A stretch of 64,000 nt of DNA from an uncultured Eubacterium sp. (lineage in GTDB: Bacteria; Bacillota; Clostridia; Lachnospirales; CAG-274), in the NCBI GenBank assembly GCA_900545305.1, contig UQYD01000007.1, positions 1 through 64,000 of the forward strand. Reading direction: 5' to 3'. Below are positions 32,133-40,645 of this stretch, in pieces; position 1 is the first letter of the stretch, and each line of letters starts with the position of its first letter. The notes beneath the pieces were generated by a model, which saw only the letters and a list, made by a program, of their open reading frames with translations, made no database searches and had not been told where the DNA came from. Position numbers and translations under genes: made by a program.

Positions 32133-32945
32133 ATGAAAAAAATTGTTGTTTTATTGCTTATGGTAAATTTATTGCTTTTATCAGGATGTAAAAACAGTTC
32201 AGTTGAAACAGTTCAGAAAGATTATAGTAGTTGTTTTAATGGAATTAATGGTTGTGCAGTGTTTTATGACTATGACAAAGAGAAATATGATGTATACAAT
32301 GAAGAGCAATGCAATACCAGATATTCTCCTTATTCTACTTTTAAAATTGTAGCTGTTTTGGAAGGTCTTAATGATGGCGTGTTAATTTCGAAAAATACCA
32401 AGATGAAGTATAATGGAGAGAAATATCCTTTTGATATGTGGAATAAGGATATGAATTTAAATGAGGCATTTCAAACTTCTTGTGTTTGGTATTTTAGGCA
32501 AGTAATAGATAACATTGGTCAGGAAAAATTAAAAGAGGCTGTAGATGAATTGGATTATGGAAATTGCGATGTAAGTAAATGGGAAGGAGAGCCTATTAAT
32601 GTGCAACAAGATTTAAATGGCTTTTGGCTCGGTTCTTCGTTAGAAATAACACCTATGGAAATGGTTAATATTGTAGCAAATATTTTTCAAGGAAAAACGA
32701 AATACAAAAATAACGAAATTAATATTTTAAAAGATATTATGAAGTCTGATAAAGAGGGGGTATATGGAAAAACCGGCACTGGCAAGGATAATACAGCTTG
32801 GTATACAGGATTTTATGAAATAAAAAACAAGAAAATATATTTTGCAATTCATTTAGACGATAATACAAAGAATGGTATAGTAGGTGCTGAAGCAAAGGAG
32901 ATAGCAAATAATATTATTGATAGATATTACCGTTCTGATATGTGA
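32133..32945 (+). CDS. Class D beta-lactamase (lipoprotein)
   Basis: A 270-residue predicted serine beta-lactamase of the OXA-type (class D) found in Clostridia. A signal peptide ends in the lipobox LLSGC (Cys19), so it should be tethered outside the membrane. All class D motifs are present: Ser68-Thr-Phe-Lys71, Ser116-Cys-Val118, Tyr142-Gly-Asn144, a Trp in FWLGSS, and Lys213-Thr-Gly215. AAGGAGAG fixes the ATG at 32133, excluding the longer upstream reading frame. It is controlled by the adjoining blaI-blaR1 and tandem operators. Activity spectrum cannot be read from sequence. Confidence 0.92.
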   Translation: MKKIVVLLLMVNLLLLSGCKNSSVETVQKDYSSCFNGINGCAVFYDYDKEKYDVYNEEQCNTRYSPYSTFKIVAVLEGLNDGVLISKNTKMKYNGEKYPFDMWNKDMNLNEAFQTSCVWYFRQVIDNIGQEKLKEAVDELDYGNCDVSKWEGEPINVQQDLNGFWLGSSLEITPMEMVNIVANIFQGKTKYKNNEINILKDIMKSDKEGVYGKTGTGKDNTAWYTGFYEIKNKKIYFAIHLDDNTKNGIVGAEAKEIANNIIDRYYRSDM

Positions 32946-32974
32946 TTGACAGAGATTTTTTGTGATGATATACT
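32946..32974 (+). promoter_or_regulatory. blaI-blaR1 promoter
   Basis: TTGACA (32946-32951), 17-base spacer, TATACT (32969-32974), beginning one base after the bla stop codon. Confidence 0.82.
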
Positions 32975-32977
32975 CTG

Positions 32978-32991
32978 ATTACAAAAGTAAT
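32978..32991 (+). promoter_or_regulatory. BlaI operator at blaI (autoregulation)
   Basis: ATTACAAAAGTAAT has the same ATTAC-N4-GTAAT form as the two bla operators and lies just past the -10 box, before the blaI ribosome site. Confidence 0.75.
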
Positions 32992-33004
32992 AGGAGATGA
33001 GAGT

Positions 33005-33391
33005 ATGAGTAAAAATTTGCCAAAAATTTCTGATGCTGAATTTGAAATTATGAAAGTAGTTTGGGATAAAGCTCCAATAAGTACAAATGATGTTATAGAT
33101 TCTTTTAAAAATAATGATAAATGGAGTTCAAGAACAATACAGACAATGCTTATAAGACTAGATAAAAAGGGTGTGTTGGCTCATGAAAAAAAGGGGAGAA
33201 CATATGAATATTATCCGTTGGTAGAGAGAAATGAGTACATAGAATTGGAGAAAAATAAATTTTTAAATAAATTTTTCGGAGGTGCTTTTAATAACTTATT
33301 TGTAAATTATTTGGAAAATGAAAATGTGTCCGAAAGCGAAATATATCAGTTGAGAAAAATACTAGATGAAAAAATAAAAAAGGAAGATTAA
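33005..33391 (+). CDS. blaI: BlaI/MecI-family repressor
   Basis: A 128-residue winged-helix repressor of the penicillinase-repressor family. It has the N-terminal ISDAEFEIMKVVWDKAPIST, the recognition helix region WSSRTIQTMLIRL and the wing HEKKGRTYEYYPLV. The C-terminal dimerisation part is cut by the BlaR1-triggered pathway in known systems. It starts after its own operator and lies one base before blaR1. Confidence 0.95.
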   Translation: MSKNLPKISDAEFEIMKVVWDKAPISTNDVIDSFKNNDKWSSRTIQTMLIRLDKKGVLAHEKKGRTYEYYPLVERNEYIELEKNKFLNKFFGGAFNNLFVNYLENENVSESEIYQLRKILDEKIKKED

Positions 33392-33392
33392 T

Positions 33393-35138
33393 ATGTCTTT
33401 TTCCTGCTTTTTAATGGAAAATTTTATAGTAAGTATTTTAATAATAATTGTTTATATATTAAAACGGATATTTAAAAATAAAATATCTTGTAGATTAAGT
33501 TATTTTATTTGGTTGACAGTCCTTGGTTTTATTATGATTTTACTTTTGCCATTACCAACCTTTGATTACGAAAGTATCATACAAGAAAATAGTTATATAT
33601 GTAATGAAGGTGTAAATGAAGAAGTATTGTATATAGGTGAAAGTATAATTAATGATTTTGCAGAAAATATCAGTGTTTGGCAGGAAACTTTTTTTATTAA
33701 AATTTTATTTTATATTTGGGTTGGTGGTGTTGTTTTTTCAATTTTGATTTTGATTAGAGATATTATGAGTTTACATAGTATTGTAAAAAAATCAAAATGT
33801 GTAAATTCTGATGTTGAGCAATTAATGGAGAAATGTAAAAAGACCATTCAAACAGACATAAATATCTATATAATACAAAGCAAATATATAGATTTTCCTG
33901 TTTCCTTTAGATTGAGAAAGTATTACATAGCATTGCCTAATAATATAGATTTTGAGAATGAGGACCTTTTTAATATATTATTACATGAAATTGTACATAT
34001 AAGGAACAGAGATGTATCAATTAATTATTTTGCTTATATTGTAAAATGTGTCTATTGGTTTAATCCAATAGTAAATTTGGCTATCCAGTCGGTGAAAAAA
34101 GAAAGAGAGTTATATTGTGACTATATAGTTATGGAGAAGTTGCCGGATAATGCTCTTAGAATTGCATATGGACATTCTATATTAAATATGGCTGAAAGAA
34201 ATATAAAATATAAATCTGCTTTTATTGCAAATTTGTTTGTTGGTAAAAAACAACTTTCGAATAGAATTTTTGCTATTAATAACTACTGCTGTGGCGTTAG
34301 AAGCAATAAATTGATAACTAATACTTTTGTAGTAATGGTTACATTTATTTTTGTAATAGCTTATATTTTTAACTTTATGGGAAAGGAAAATGATATTTAT
34401 ATACCTGAAAGAGGTTTGAATATTAGTTATGAAAAGGGATTTGATTACTTAGAAAATTATAAAGGCAGTTATGTTTTGTGTGATGTGAAAAATAACAAAT
34501 ATTATGTTGGAGGTACAAAAGGTTTCAAGAGGGTATCTCCATACTCTACATATAAACCTTTCGGAGCTTTAAATGCACTTGAAAATAAAGTTATAACTGT
34601 AAATAAAAATGAAATTTTATGGAATGGAGATGAATATCCTTTCCCACAGTGGAATGAAAACCAGTCTTTAAATTCGGCTATGAAAAATTCAGTGAACTGG
34701 TATTTTCAAAATATGGATAATCAGCTGGGTTTAAAGAAAGTAAAAGACTTCTTTATTAAAATAAATTATGGTAATAAAAGAGTTGGGTTATTTACTAATG
34801 ACTACTGGTTAAAACCGGTATTGAAAATATCACCTTTTGAACAGGCTGATATGATGAAAAAACTATATAAAAATGATTTTGGTTTTTCTAGTGAGAATAT
34901 CAATGCTGTAAAAAAATCAATTTTTATAAGTAGGGAAAAAGATATTAGCTTATATGGAAAAACAGGATCAGGAATTATAAATGGAAAAAAATCCAGAGGT
35001 TGGTTCATTGGATATGTGGAAAACGGAGAGGATATGTGGTCTTTTGCTGTATACATATCAGGAGAAGATAATGTAGATGGTATGAAAGCGAAAGCTGTAA
35101 CTACAAATATATTAAAAGACAAAGGAATACTGAAATAG
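33393..35138 (+). CDS. blaR1: BlaR1-type beta-lactam sensor/M56 metalloprotease
   Basis: 581 residues. The N-terminal part has several membrane segments and a cytoplasmic zinc-protease motif LLHEIVHIRNRD near residue 198. After a membrane segment around residues 310-330 comes an extracellular class D-like sensor domain with STYK, SVN, YGN and KTG motifs. The sensor resembles the adjoining beta-lactamase (both have SPYSTxK and SxxWYF). In known systems acylation of the sensor serine triggers loss of BlaI repression. The gene is full-length. Confidence 0.94.
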   Translation: MSFSCFLMENFIVSILIIIVYILKRIFKNKISCRLSYFIWLTVLGFIMILLLPLPTFDYESIIQENSYICNEGVNEEVLYIGESIINDFAENISVWQETFFIKILFYIWVGGVVFSILILIRDIMSLHSIVKKSKCVNSDVEQLMEKCKKTIQTDINIYIIQSKYIDFPVSFRLRKYYIALPNNIDFENEDLFNILLHEIVHIRNRDVSINYFAYIVKCVYWFNPIVNLAIQSVKKERELYCDYIVMEKLPDNALRIAYGHSILNMAERNIKYKSAFIANLFVGKKQLSNRIFAINNYCCGVRSNKLITNTFVVMVTFIFVIAYIFNFMGKENDIYIPERGLNISYEKGFDYLENYKGSYVLCDVKNNKYYVGGTKGFKRVSPYSTYKPFGALNALENKVITVNKNEILWNGDEYPFPQWNENQSLNSAMKNSVNWYFQNMDNQLGLKKVKDFFIKINYGNKRVGLFTNDYWLKPVLKISPFEQADMMKKLYKNDFGFSSENINAVKKSIFISREKDISLYGKTGSGIINGKKSRGWFIGYVENGEDMWSFAVYISGEDNVDGMKAKAVTTNILKDKGILK

Positions 35139-35140
35139 AA

Positions 35141-35166
35141 AAAGCTGTCGGGAAACCGACAGCTTT
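35141..35166 (-). terminator. Terminator between convergent blaR1 and the SDR gene
   Basis: AAAGCTGTCGG pairs with CCGACAGCTTT. A run of five T on the minus strand favours termination of the SDR gene, and it may also serve blaR1. Confidence 0.82.
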
Positions 35167-35182
35167 AAAAATCACTATTAAA

Positions 35183-35980
35183 TTACTTAGGCTGCTTGCC
35201 GATGTAAGCAAGGATACCACCATCAACGTAAAGAATGTGACCGTTTACAGCATTAGAAGCTTCAGAAGCAAGGAATACTGCAGGACCAGCTAATTCTTCT
35301 GGCTTTAACCATCTAGCAGCTGGAGTCTTAGCAATGATGAATGAATCGAATGGATGTCTTGAACCGTCAGCCTGTCTTTCTCTTAAAGGAGCAGTCTGTG
35401 GAGTTTCGATGTAACCAGGTCCAATACCATTACACTGGATGTTGTATTCACCATATTCAGAACAGATGTTTCTTGTAAGCATCTTTAAGCCACCCTTTGC
35501 AGCAGCGTATGCAGAAACAGTTTCTCTACCTAATTCAGACATCATAGAACAGATGTTAATAATCTTACCATGACCCTTCTTAATCATTGAAGGAATAACT
35601 GCCTTAGATACGATGAAAGGAGCATTTAAGTCAACGTCGATAACCTGACGGAATTCGTCAGCTGTCATATCGCACATAGGAATTCTCTTGATGATACCAG
35701 CGTTGTTTACAAGAATGTCAATAACGCCAACTTCCTTTTCGATTGTAGCTACCATGTTGTTTACAGCTTCTTCGTCACAAACGTTACAAACATAACCATG
35801 AGCGTCGATACCAGCTTCCTTGTAAGCTGCAATACCCTTGTCTACAAGTTCCTGCTTAATATCGTTGAAAACGATTGTAGCACCAGCCTTTGCCATACCA
35901 CTAGCAATAGCAAAACCAATACCGTAAGATGCACCAGTAACGAGAGCAATCTTACCCTTTAATGAAAAATCAATACTCAT
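35183..35980 (-). CDS. SDR oxidoreductase, gluconate 5-dehydrogenase-like
   Basis: A 265-residue classical short-chain dehydrogenase. It has the NAD(P) loop VTGASYGIGFAIA, VNNAGI, Ser in NICSMMSELG, YAAAKGG, and a substrate-side segment GPGYIETPQTAPLRE typical of gluconate 5-dehydrogenases. It interconverts a keto-sugar acid and its reduced form; a KduD-like uronate role is also possible given GH28 and ux genes elsewhere in the window. GGAGG before the ATG. It has a perfect promoter with an operator-like palindrome, so it is probably substrate-induced. Confidence 0.87.
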   Translation of the reverse strand: MSIDFSLKGKIALVTGASYGIGFAIASGMAKAGATIVFNDIKQELVDKGIAAYKEAGIDAHGYVCNVCDEEAVNNMVATIEKEVGVIDILVNNAGIIKRIPMCDMTADEFRQVIDVDLNAPFIVSKAVIPSMIKKGHGKIINICSMMSELGRETVSAYAAAKGGLKMLTRNICSEYGEYNIQCNGIGPGYIETPQTAPLRERQADGSRHPFDSFIIAKTPAARWLKPEELAGPAVFLASEASNAVNGHILYVDGGILAYIGKQPK

Positions 35981-36014
35981 TATAAATTACCTCCGTATTT
36001 ATTATATAGTGATT

Positions 36015-36038
36015 AATCATAGAATTACCACTATGATT
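36015..36038 (-). promoter_or_regulatory. Operator-like palindrome of the SDR gene
   Basis: AATCATAG (36015-36022) and CTATGATT (36031-36038), an 8-bp inverted repeat with an 8-base centre lying just after the -10 box, where a repressor would block transcription. Confidence 0.65.
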
Positions 36039-36042
36039 ATTA

Positions 36043-36071
36043 ATTATAATACAATATTTTCCTTTTGTCAA
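36043..36071 (-). promoter_or_regulatory. Consensus promoter of the SDR gene
   Basis: On the minus strand TTGACA (36071-36066), 17 bases, TATAAT (36048-36043): a perfect match to the housekeeping consensus, which fits a strongly regulated gene. Confidence 0.9.
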
Positions 36072-36226
36072 AATATTTATTATAAACTTGGCATAAAAGG
36101 CGTTTTATATTGCGTATATTACAAAAAAAGAAGTATATACATATATTAATACAAAAAAATACATAAAAAATTAACAAAATATAATGCTGTAAAATATATT
36201 ATTTGCGTAATATTGCTGAATTCGGC

Positions 36227-36255
36227 TTGATTTTTAAGTTTAAATGGTGTATAAT
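36227..36255 (+). promoter_or_regulatory. Promoter of the exopolysaccharide locus
   Basis: TTGATT (36227-36232), 17-base spacer, TATAAT (36250-36255), 36 bases before the Wzz-like start. The rest of the 310-bp gap, 35981-36290, is AT-rich and holds no gene. Confidence 0.75.
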
Positions 36256-36290
36256 GGACTAAAAAATTTTAAAGGGAGTTAGGGTGAGAT

Positions 36291-37007
36291 ATGAACACAG
36301 AGAATACAGAGGTTATGGATTTTGACTTTAGGCGAATATTAGAGGCTATAATTGACAGATGGAAAATGATTGCCATTACAACAATAACATTGGGATTGTG
36401 TGCTGCTCTTTATAGTTCGTTCCTTATTACGCCTTTGTATAAGGCTTCTGCAACAATGTATGTAAACAACAACAAGAACACTGTTTCAGAAAACCTTAGT
36501 AACAATGATATTACTGCTTCATTACAGCTTGTACCAACAGTAATGAGAATTTTCGACAGCCGTACTACACTTGGTGAAGTAGCTAAGAAAATTGACCTTG
36601 GTTACACAGCTGACGATATTGGTAATATGATTTCTTTTTCATCAGCTGAAGATGCTCAGATTTTGACATTAACAGTTGTTAATCCAAATCCTGAACATGC
36701 CTACATTATTGCAAATGCTATTGCAGATACTGCACCGATTAAGGCAACAGAAATTATGGATGGTAGTTCTGTAAAGGTTATTGACTATGCTGAAAAGCCA
36801 GACCATCCTTTTTCTCCAAAGGTATTGAAAAATACTTTTATGGGTCTTGTATTGGGATTTTTAATAAGTGTTTGTGTTGCTGTACTTATTGAATTGACTG
36901 ACAACAGTATTAGGGAAGAAAATGATATTAAGAAGTTATATCCAGATGTTCCTATTATAGGTACAGTTCCAGAAATAAAGGTTACTCTTGATGAAAAGAC
37001 AAACTAA
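36291..37007 (+). CDS. Wzz/YveK-type chain-length protein, transmembrane modulator of CpsD
   Basis: A 238-residue protein of the polysaccharide co-polymerase family. Membrane segments lie near residues 25-42 (MIAITTITLGLCAALYSSFL) and 180-200 (MGLVLGFLISVCVAVLIEL). The extracellular domain between them has the PLYKASATMYVN signature. It ends with a short cytoplasmic tail (YPDVPIIGTVPEI) of the type that activates the tyrosine kinase. It is followed by kinase and phosphatase genes, as in capsule loci of Gram-positive bacteria. No glycosyltransferase genes are present nearby. Confidence 0.9.
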   Translation: MNTENTEVMDFDFRRILEAIIDRWKMIAITTITLGLCAALYSSFLITPLYKASATMYVNNNKNTVSENLSNNDITASLQLVPTVMRIFDSRTTLGEVAKKIDLGYTADDIGNMISFSSAEDAQILTLTVVNPNPEHAYIIANAIADTAPIKATEIMDGSSVKVIDYAEKPDHPFSPKVLKNTFMGLVLGFLISVCVAVLIELTDNSIREENDIKKLYPDVPIIGTVPEIKVTLDEKTN

Positions 37008-37019
37008 AAGGTGAGTGTT

Positions 37020-37778
37020 ATGAAATTATTTGGGTTAAATAAAAAAACAACTGATACAGTTGTTGAAACTAAAAAAACTGCAGAGGAAAACAGATTACGA
37101 CTTTTAAACGATGATACTCGTTTTGATATTAGAGAATCTTACAAGGAATTGAGAACTAATATTATGTTCTCTTTGGCTAAAAAGGGGTGTAAGGTTATTG
37201 CTGTTACAAGTTCTATTGCCTCAGAAGGTAAGAGTACAACTTGCTTTAATACAGCTATTACATTTGCTGAAACAGGAGCTAAGGTTCTTGTTATTGACTG
37301 CGATATGAGAAGACCTAACGTAGCAAAATTGTTAAATGTAAAAGGTGACAAAGGTCTTAGTAATATATTAGTAGGAGAATCTACAGTCGACCAGGTTCTT
37401 ATTCATTCAGAATACAGTGGACTTGATGTAATTACAGCTGGTAATATTCCTCCTAACCCTACAGAGCTTTTGACAAGTGATAACGTAAGTGCAACAATAG
37501 AAGCATTAAAGGAAAAGTATGATTACATATTCCTTGACACACCTCCTGTTACTATCGTAACAGATGCTATTCTTCTTTCAAAAGTGTGTGACGGTTTTAT
37601 AGTTGTTGTACGTCAGACAAGAGCAGAAAAGAAAATGCTTACAGATGCAGTTAGTAAACTTCGTTTCGTAGATGCAAAGATTATTGGCTTTGTATTTAAT
37701 GGCGTTGTTGTATCTAAGTCTGGCTATGGATATTATAAGAAAAATTACAAATATAGCAAGTATTCAACTTATTATTGA
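37020..37778 (+). CDS. CpsD/YwqD-type tyrosine-protein kinase
   Basis: A 252-residue cytoplasmic BY-kinase. Walker A is SSIASEGKSTTCFN, Walker A' is VLVIDCDMRRP, Walker B is DYIFLDTPP, and a C-terminal tyrosine cluster (GYGYYKKNYKYSKYSTYY) carries the autophosphorylation sites. It controls polysaccharide assembly with the preceding modulator and the following phosphatase. ATG 37020 is preferred over GTG 37011, which overlaps the ribosome site AAGGTG. Confidence 0.93.
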   Translation: MKLFGLNKKTTDTVVETKKTAEENRLRLLNDDTRFDIRESYKELRTNIMFSLAKKGCKVIAVTSSIASEGKSTTCFNTAITFAETGAKVLVIDCDMRRPNVAKLLNVKGDKGLSNILVGESTVDQVLIHSEYSGLDVITAGNIPPNPTELLTSDNVSATIEALKEKYDYIFLDTPPVTIVTDAILLSKVCDGFIVVVRQTRAEKKMLTDAVSKLRFVDAKIIGFVFNGVVVSKSGYGYYKKNYKYSKYSTYY

Positions 37779-37796
37779 TATTTTGGAGATGATATT

Positions 37797-38513
37797 GTGA
37801 TAGATGTACATTGTCACGTTTTGCCTAAAATAGATGATGGTAGCAAGAGTGTTGAAATGTCTATAGAAATGATGAAACAAAGTTATGCTCAAGGCATTGA
37901 TACTATGATTGCTACACCTCATTTTTACATAAGTCACACAGATGTTGAACATTTTGCAAAAAGAAGGCAAAACGCTTATGATACTCTGATGGAAGCAATA
38001 GATGGAATGACAGATATGCCTAAATTAAATCTAGGGGCAGAGGTACTTTTCTTCAATGGTATAAGTGTATTTGATGATTTAGAAAAATTGACAGTAAATA
38101 ATAATGGCGAATATCTGTTATTGGAAATGCCTTTTTCTAAGTGGAATGATAAAATTTTAAGAGAAGTGGAAAGTCTTATGTATGACAGAAAACTTAAAGT
38201 TATTATTGCACATATAGAAAGATTTATTGATTTCCAAAAGGGTACAAATTATATAAATGAATTATTATCCCTTGGACCTTTAGTTCAAATGAATGGTGAG
38301 TATATAAATGGATTTTTTACAAAATCCAAAGCTCTTAATATGATAAGAGAAGGAAAGGTTCAACTTTTAGGGTCTGATTGTCATAATCTTGATAAGAGAT
38401 GTCCTAATTTGGGCAAAGCTTTTAGTACCATCGAGAAAAAACTTGGTCAAGATTTTGTTGACAAAATCAATAAAATAGGGTATGATATAATCTATAGTGG
38501 GCTAAGTGTATAA
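37797..38513 (+). CDS. CpsB/YwqE-type tyrosine-protein phosphatase (PHP fold)
   Basis: A 238-residue metal-dependent phosphatase that reverses the kinase. Metal ligands are seen in DVHCHVLPKIDDG, TPHFY, IAHIERF and GSDCHN. GTG start with TGGAG upstream, 18 bases after the kinase gene. It completes the modulator-kinase-phosphatase set. Confidence 0.92.
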   Translation: MIDVHCHVLPKIDDGSKSVEMSIEMMKQSYAQGIDTMIATPHFYISHTDVEHFAKRRQNAYDTLMEAIDGMTDMPKLNLGAEVLFFNGISVFDDLEKLTVNNNGEYLLLEMPFSKWNDKILREVESLMYDRKLKVIIAHIERFIDFQKGTNYINELLSLGPLVQMNGEYINGFFTKSKALNMIREGKVQLLGSDCHNLDKRCPNLGKAFSTIEKKLGQDFVDKINKIGYDIIYSGLSV

Positions 38514-38636
38514 TTTTGAATGAGTGTGTGTATATGCAGTCGTATGTTTTTGTAGGATTGTAGCTCTATTCGGAGGACATTTACCACTTAATAACCTGTT
38601 GTTGTATATTTAAAAATAGGAAGAAAGGGGATTTGT

Positions 38637-39419
38637 TTGAGAAAAAAAACAAATAAAAAACACATAGGCTTAAAGGTCTTTTTGGTTATTCTTTTTTTCC
38701 TTATCCTCGTGTGTATTGCTGTTGCAGTAACTCAAAGAGATAATATCTCGGCAGTTATTGACGCATCAAAGTACAGTAAGGTTGATATTCAGAAACAAAT
38801 GGATGATACCAAAACAGAAGTACAGAAAACACTTGAGGAATATAATGCTCCCGCTATCCGAGATTTTACTCCACAAGAGGAGGAGGATATAAGAAAGGGA
38901 AAAATAACTGCTGATGAGGCTATAGCAAAGATTATTGAAGAAAGTGGAGCTTCACAAGAAATTCAAAGTTCTTCTAGTTCTGATAATCAGGCAAGTAGTG
39001 GTAATACTTCTGGCAATGAAAATTCTCAGAGTAAATCAAATACAACGTCAGCAAATAAGGGTTCTGATGTGAATAATGGAGAAGATAGTGTGTCAAGTGT
39101 GGTAGGTCAATATACCGTTAGCTTGTATAAATTAAAAGCTAATTATTTGGGACAGATTGGTAATGTAATTGATGAGGCAAAGGCAGCTCGCAAAAATGGA
39201 GCTAGTGCATCATCTTTGGCTTCACAGTATATGGGCGAGCTTGCTTCTTTAGAAAGTCAGGCTGATTCTGCTGTTGATGCTGAAATAAGCCAGTTAAGAG
39301 AAAAGCTTACTGCTATGGGTGCTGATACAAGCATTTGTGATACAATGAAGTCTTCATATGAAAAAGAAAAAAGATTAAAAAAGGCTTATTATTTAAGTCT
39401 TTATAATGAAAAAAAGTAG
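38637..39419 (+). CDS. Hypothetical membrane-anchored protein with Ser/Asn linker
   Basis: Not recognised. 260 residues: a Lys-rich start, one membrane segment (VFLVILFFLILVCIAVAV), then an extracellular part. That part has a charged helical region (about residues 45-95), a low-complexity Ser/Asn/Gly linker (about 100-150), and a C-terminal helical domain rich in Ala, Glu and Lys, probably coiled coil. TTG start at 38637 with GAAAGGGG upstream. It lies in the exopolysaccharide locus before the dockerin-like and SLH genes, so a surface-assembly role is plausible but unproven. Confidence 0.72.
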   Translation: MRKKTNKKHIGLKVFLVILFFLILVCIAVAVTQRDNISAVIDASKYSKVDIQKQMDDTKTEVQKTLEEYNAPAIRDFTPQEEEDIRKGKITADEAIAKIIEESGASQEIQSSSSSDNQASSGNTSGNENSQSKSNTTSANKGSDVNNGEDSVSSVVGQYTVSLYKLKANYLGQIGNVIDEAKAARKNGASASSLASQYMGELASLESQADSAVDAEISQLREKLTAMGADTSICDTMKSSYEKEKRLKKAYYLSLYNEKK

Positions 39420-39467
39420 ATATAATGTAAGTAGAAGGTTATTAATTTTAAGGAGGAATATAAAATT

Positions 39468-40556
39468 ATGAAAAAGAAAATCGTTAGTTTTGCAGCAGTT
39501 TTAATGGCTATGGCTATGACTACTACATCAGCTTTTGCAGTAACACCTAGAGAATCTGGTGATGTTGATGCTTCTGGCACACTTACAGCAGGCGATGCAG
39601 TACAGGTTCTTAATTCTGCAAATCAGGGTACTGAAATTGCAAATGGTGACTTCGATGGTGCTTGGAGCTCTACAGATAATAAGGTAACTGCAGCAGATGC
39701 TCAGAGAATTATGGATTATGTTCTTCAGCCAGAAAAGAAGTTTGACGAAATTGTAAACTTGAGAATTTATAGCGAAGCTGGTAAGGGTGAGGGTACAGTT
39801 ACTAACCTTATTAGTGATATTGAACTTGACAATACAAAGGCTTATGACAATACATACACTGACAAGAATAGTCAGGTAGCAGCTGTTAGCAATGACACTC
39901 TTTTAGACGTTCTTAAGACAGCTAAGAATCTTGCAGTTAGCAAGCCAAAGGCTATTGATACACTTGCAACAAACATTAACAAGGTATACTTTACAAGTGC
40001 TAACAAGGGCGATGTATACCTTACTTCAGAAGATGGTTGGGCTGTTTTAGCTTATGCGTTAAAGGCTATTAACCCTGTTTCACCTGAAAACTGTGGTCTT
40101 ATTAATAAGCCAGTAGATGAAAAATATGCCACTATGGATGCAACAACAAAGGCAAGAGTTGATGCTTTTGAAGAAATGGGTAAAATTATTACAAAGAATG
40201 GTGCTGGACAGTTGACTCTTACTGCTGATGAGGTTGAACAGCTTTATGCTTTAGCTCTTAAGGCTTTCCCAGGTAATGGTGAAATTACAGAAGAACAGTA
40301 TGCTCAGGCTGCTGATGATACTTATGCTATTTATAGCAGTAAGTACGGTGTTTCTATGGAAACTGAAAATGGTTTAGGTTCATTCGCTGTAGGTCAGAGT
40401 ACAGACCCTAACTTTAGCACACTTGTTGATTTATTAAGAAACTATGATACAAAGACTATTCAGGACGTAAGAAATGCTCTTGGTGACAAGGTTTCTGTTA
40501 CAACTGGTGCAAACACAGTTGTTGCTGAATTATACGCTGCTGCTGTAGCAAAATAA
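39468..40556 (+). CDS. Secreted protein with N-terminal dockerin-like repeat
   Basis: 362 residues. A signal peptide (KKKIVSFAAVLMAMAM...AFA) is followed at residues 30-85 by two calcium-loop repeats, GDVDASGTLTAGDAVQVLN and GDFDGAWSSTDNKVTAADA, which match type I dockerin modules. The remaining 270 residues match no family I know. They are Ala/Thr/Asp-rich and without cysteine apart from one. Dockerins are usually C-terminal on cellulosomal enzymes, so an N-terminal one on a non-enzyme is unusual. AGGAGG before the ATG. Confidence 0.8.
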   Translation: MKKKIVSFAAVLMAMAMTTTSAFAVTPRESGDVDASGTLTAGDAVQVLNSANQGTEIANGDFDGAWSSTDNKVTAADAQRIMDYVLQPEKKFDEIVNLRIYSEAGKGEGTVTNLISDIELDNTKAYDNTYTDKNSQVAAVSNDTLLDVLKTAKNLAVSKPKAIDTLATNINKVYFTSANKGDVYLTSEDGWAVLAYALKAINPVSPENCGLINKPVDEKYATMDATTKARVDAFEEMGKIITKNGAGQLTLTADEVEQLYALALKAFPGNGEITEEQYAQAADDTYAIYSSKYGVSMETENGLGSFAVGQSTDPNFSTLVDLLRNYDTKTIQDVRNALGDKVSVTTGANTVVAELYAAAVAK

Positions 40557-40591
40557 TTAGTTTTGTATATAATGATATAATATAAATTGGG

Positions 40592-40617
40592 GAGATTGTC
40601 TTGTAGGCAATCTCTTT
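40592..40617 (+). terminator. Hairpin between the dockerin-like and SLH genes
   Basis: GAGATTG (40592-40598) pairs with CAATCTC (40608-40614), followed by TTT. It may terminate partly, setting different levels for the two genes. Confidence 0.5.
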
Positions 40618-40645
40618 CAATTATAAAGAATTTTAGGAGGTTTTT

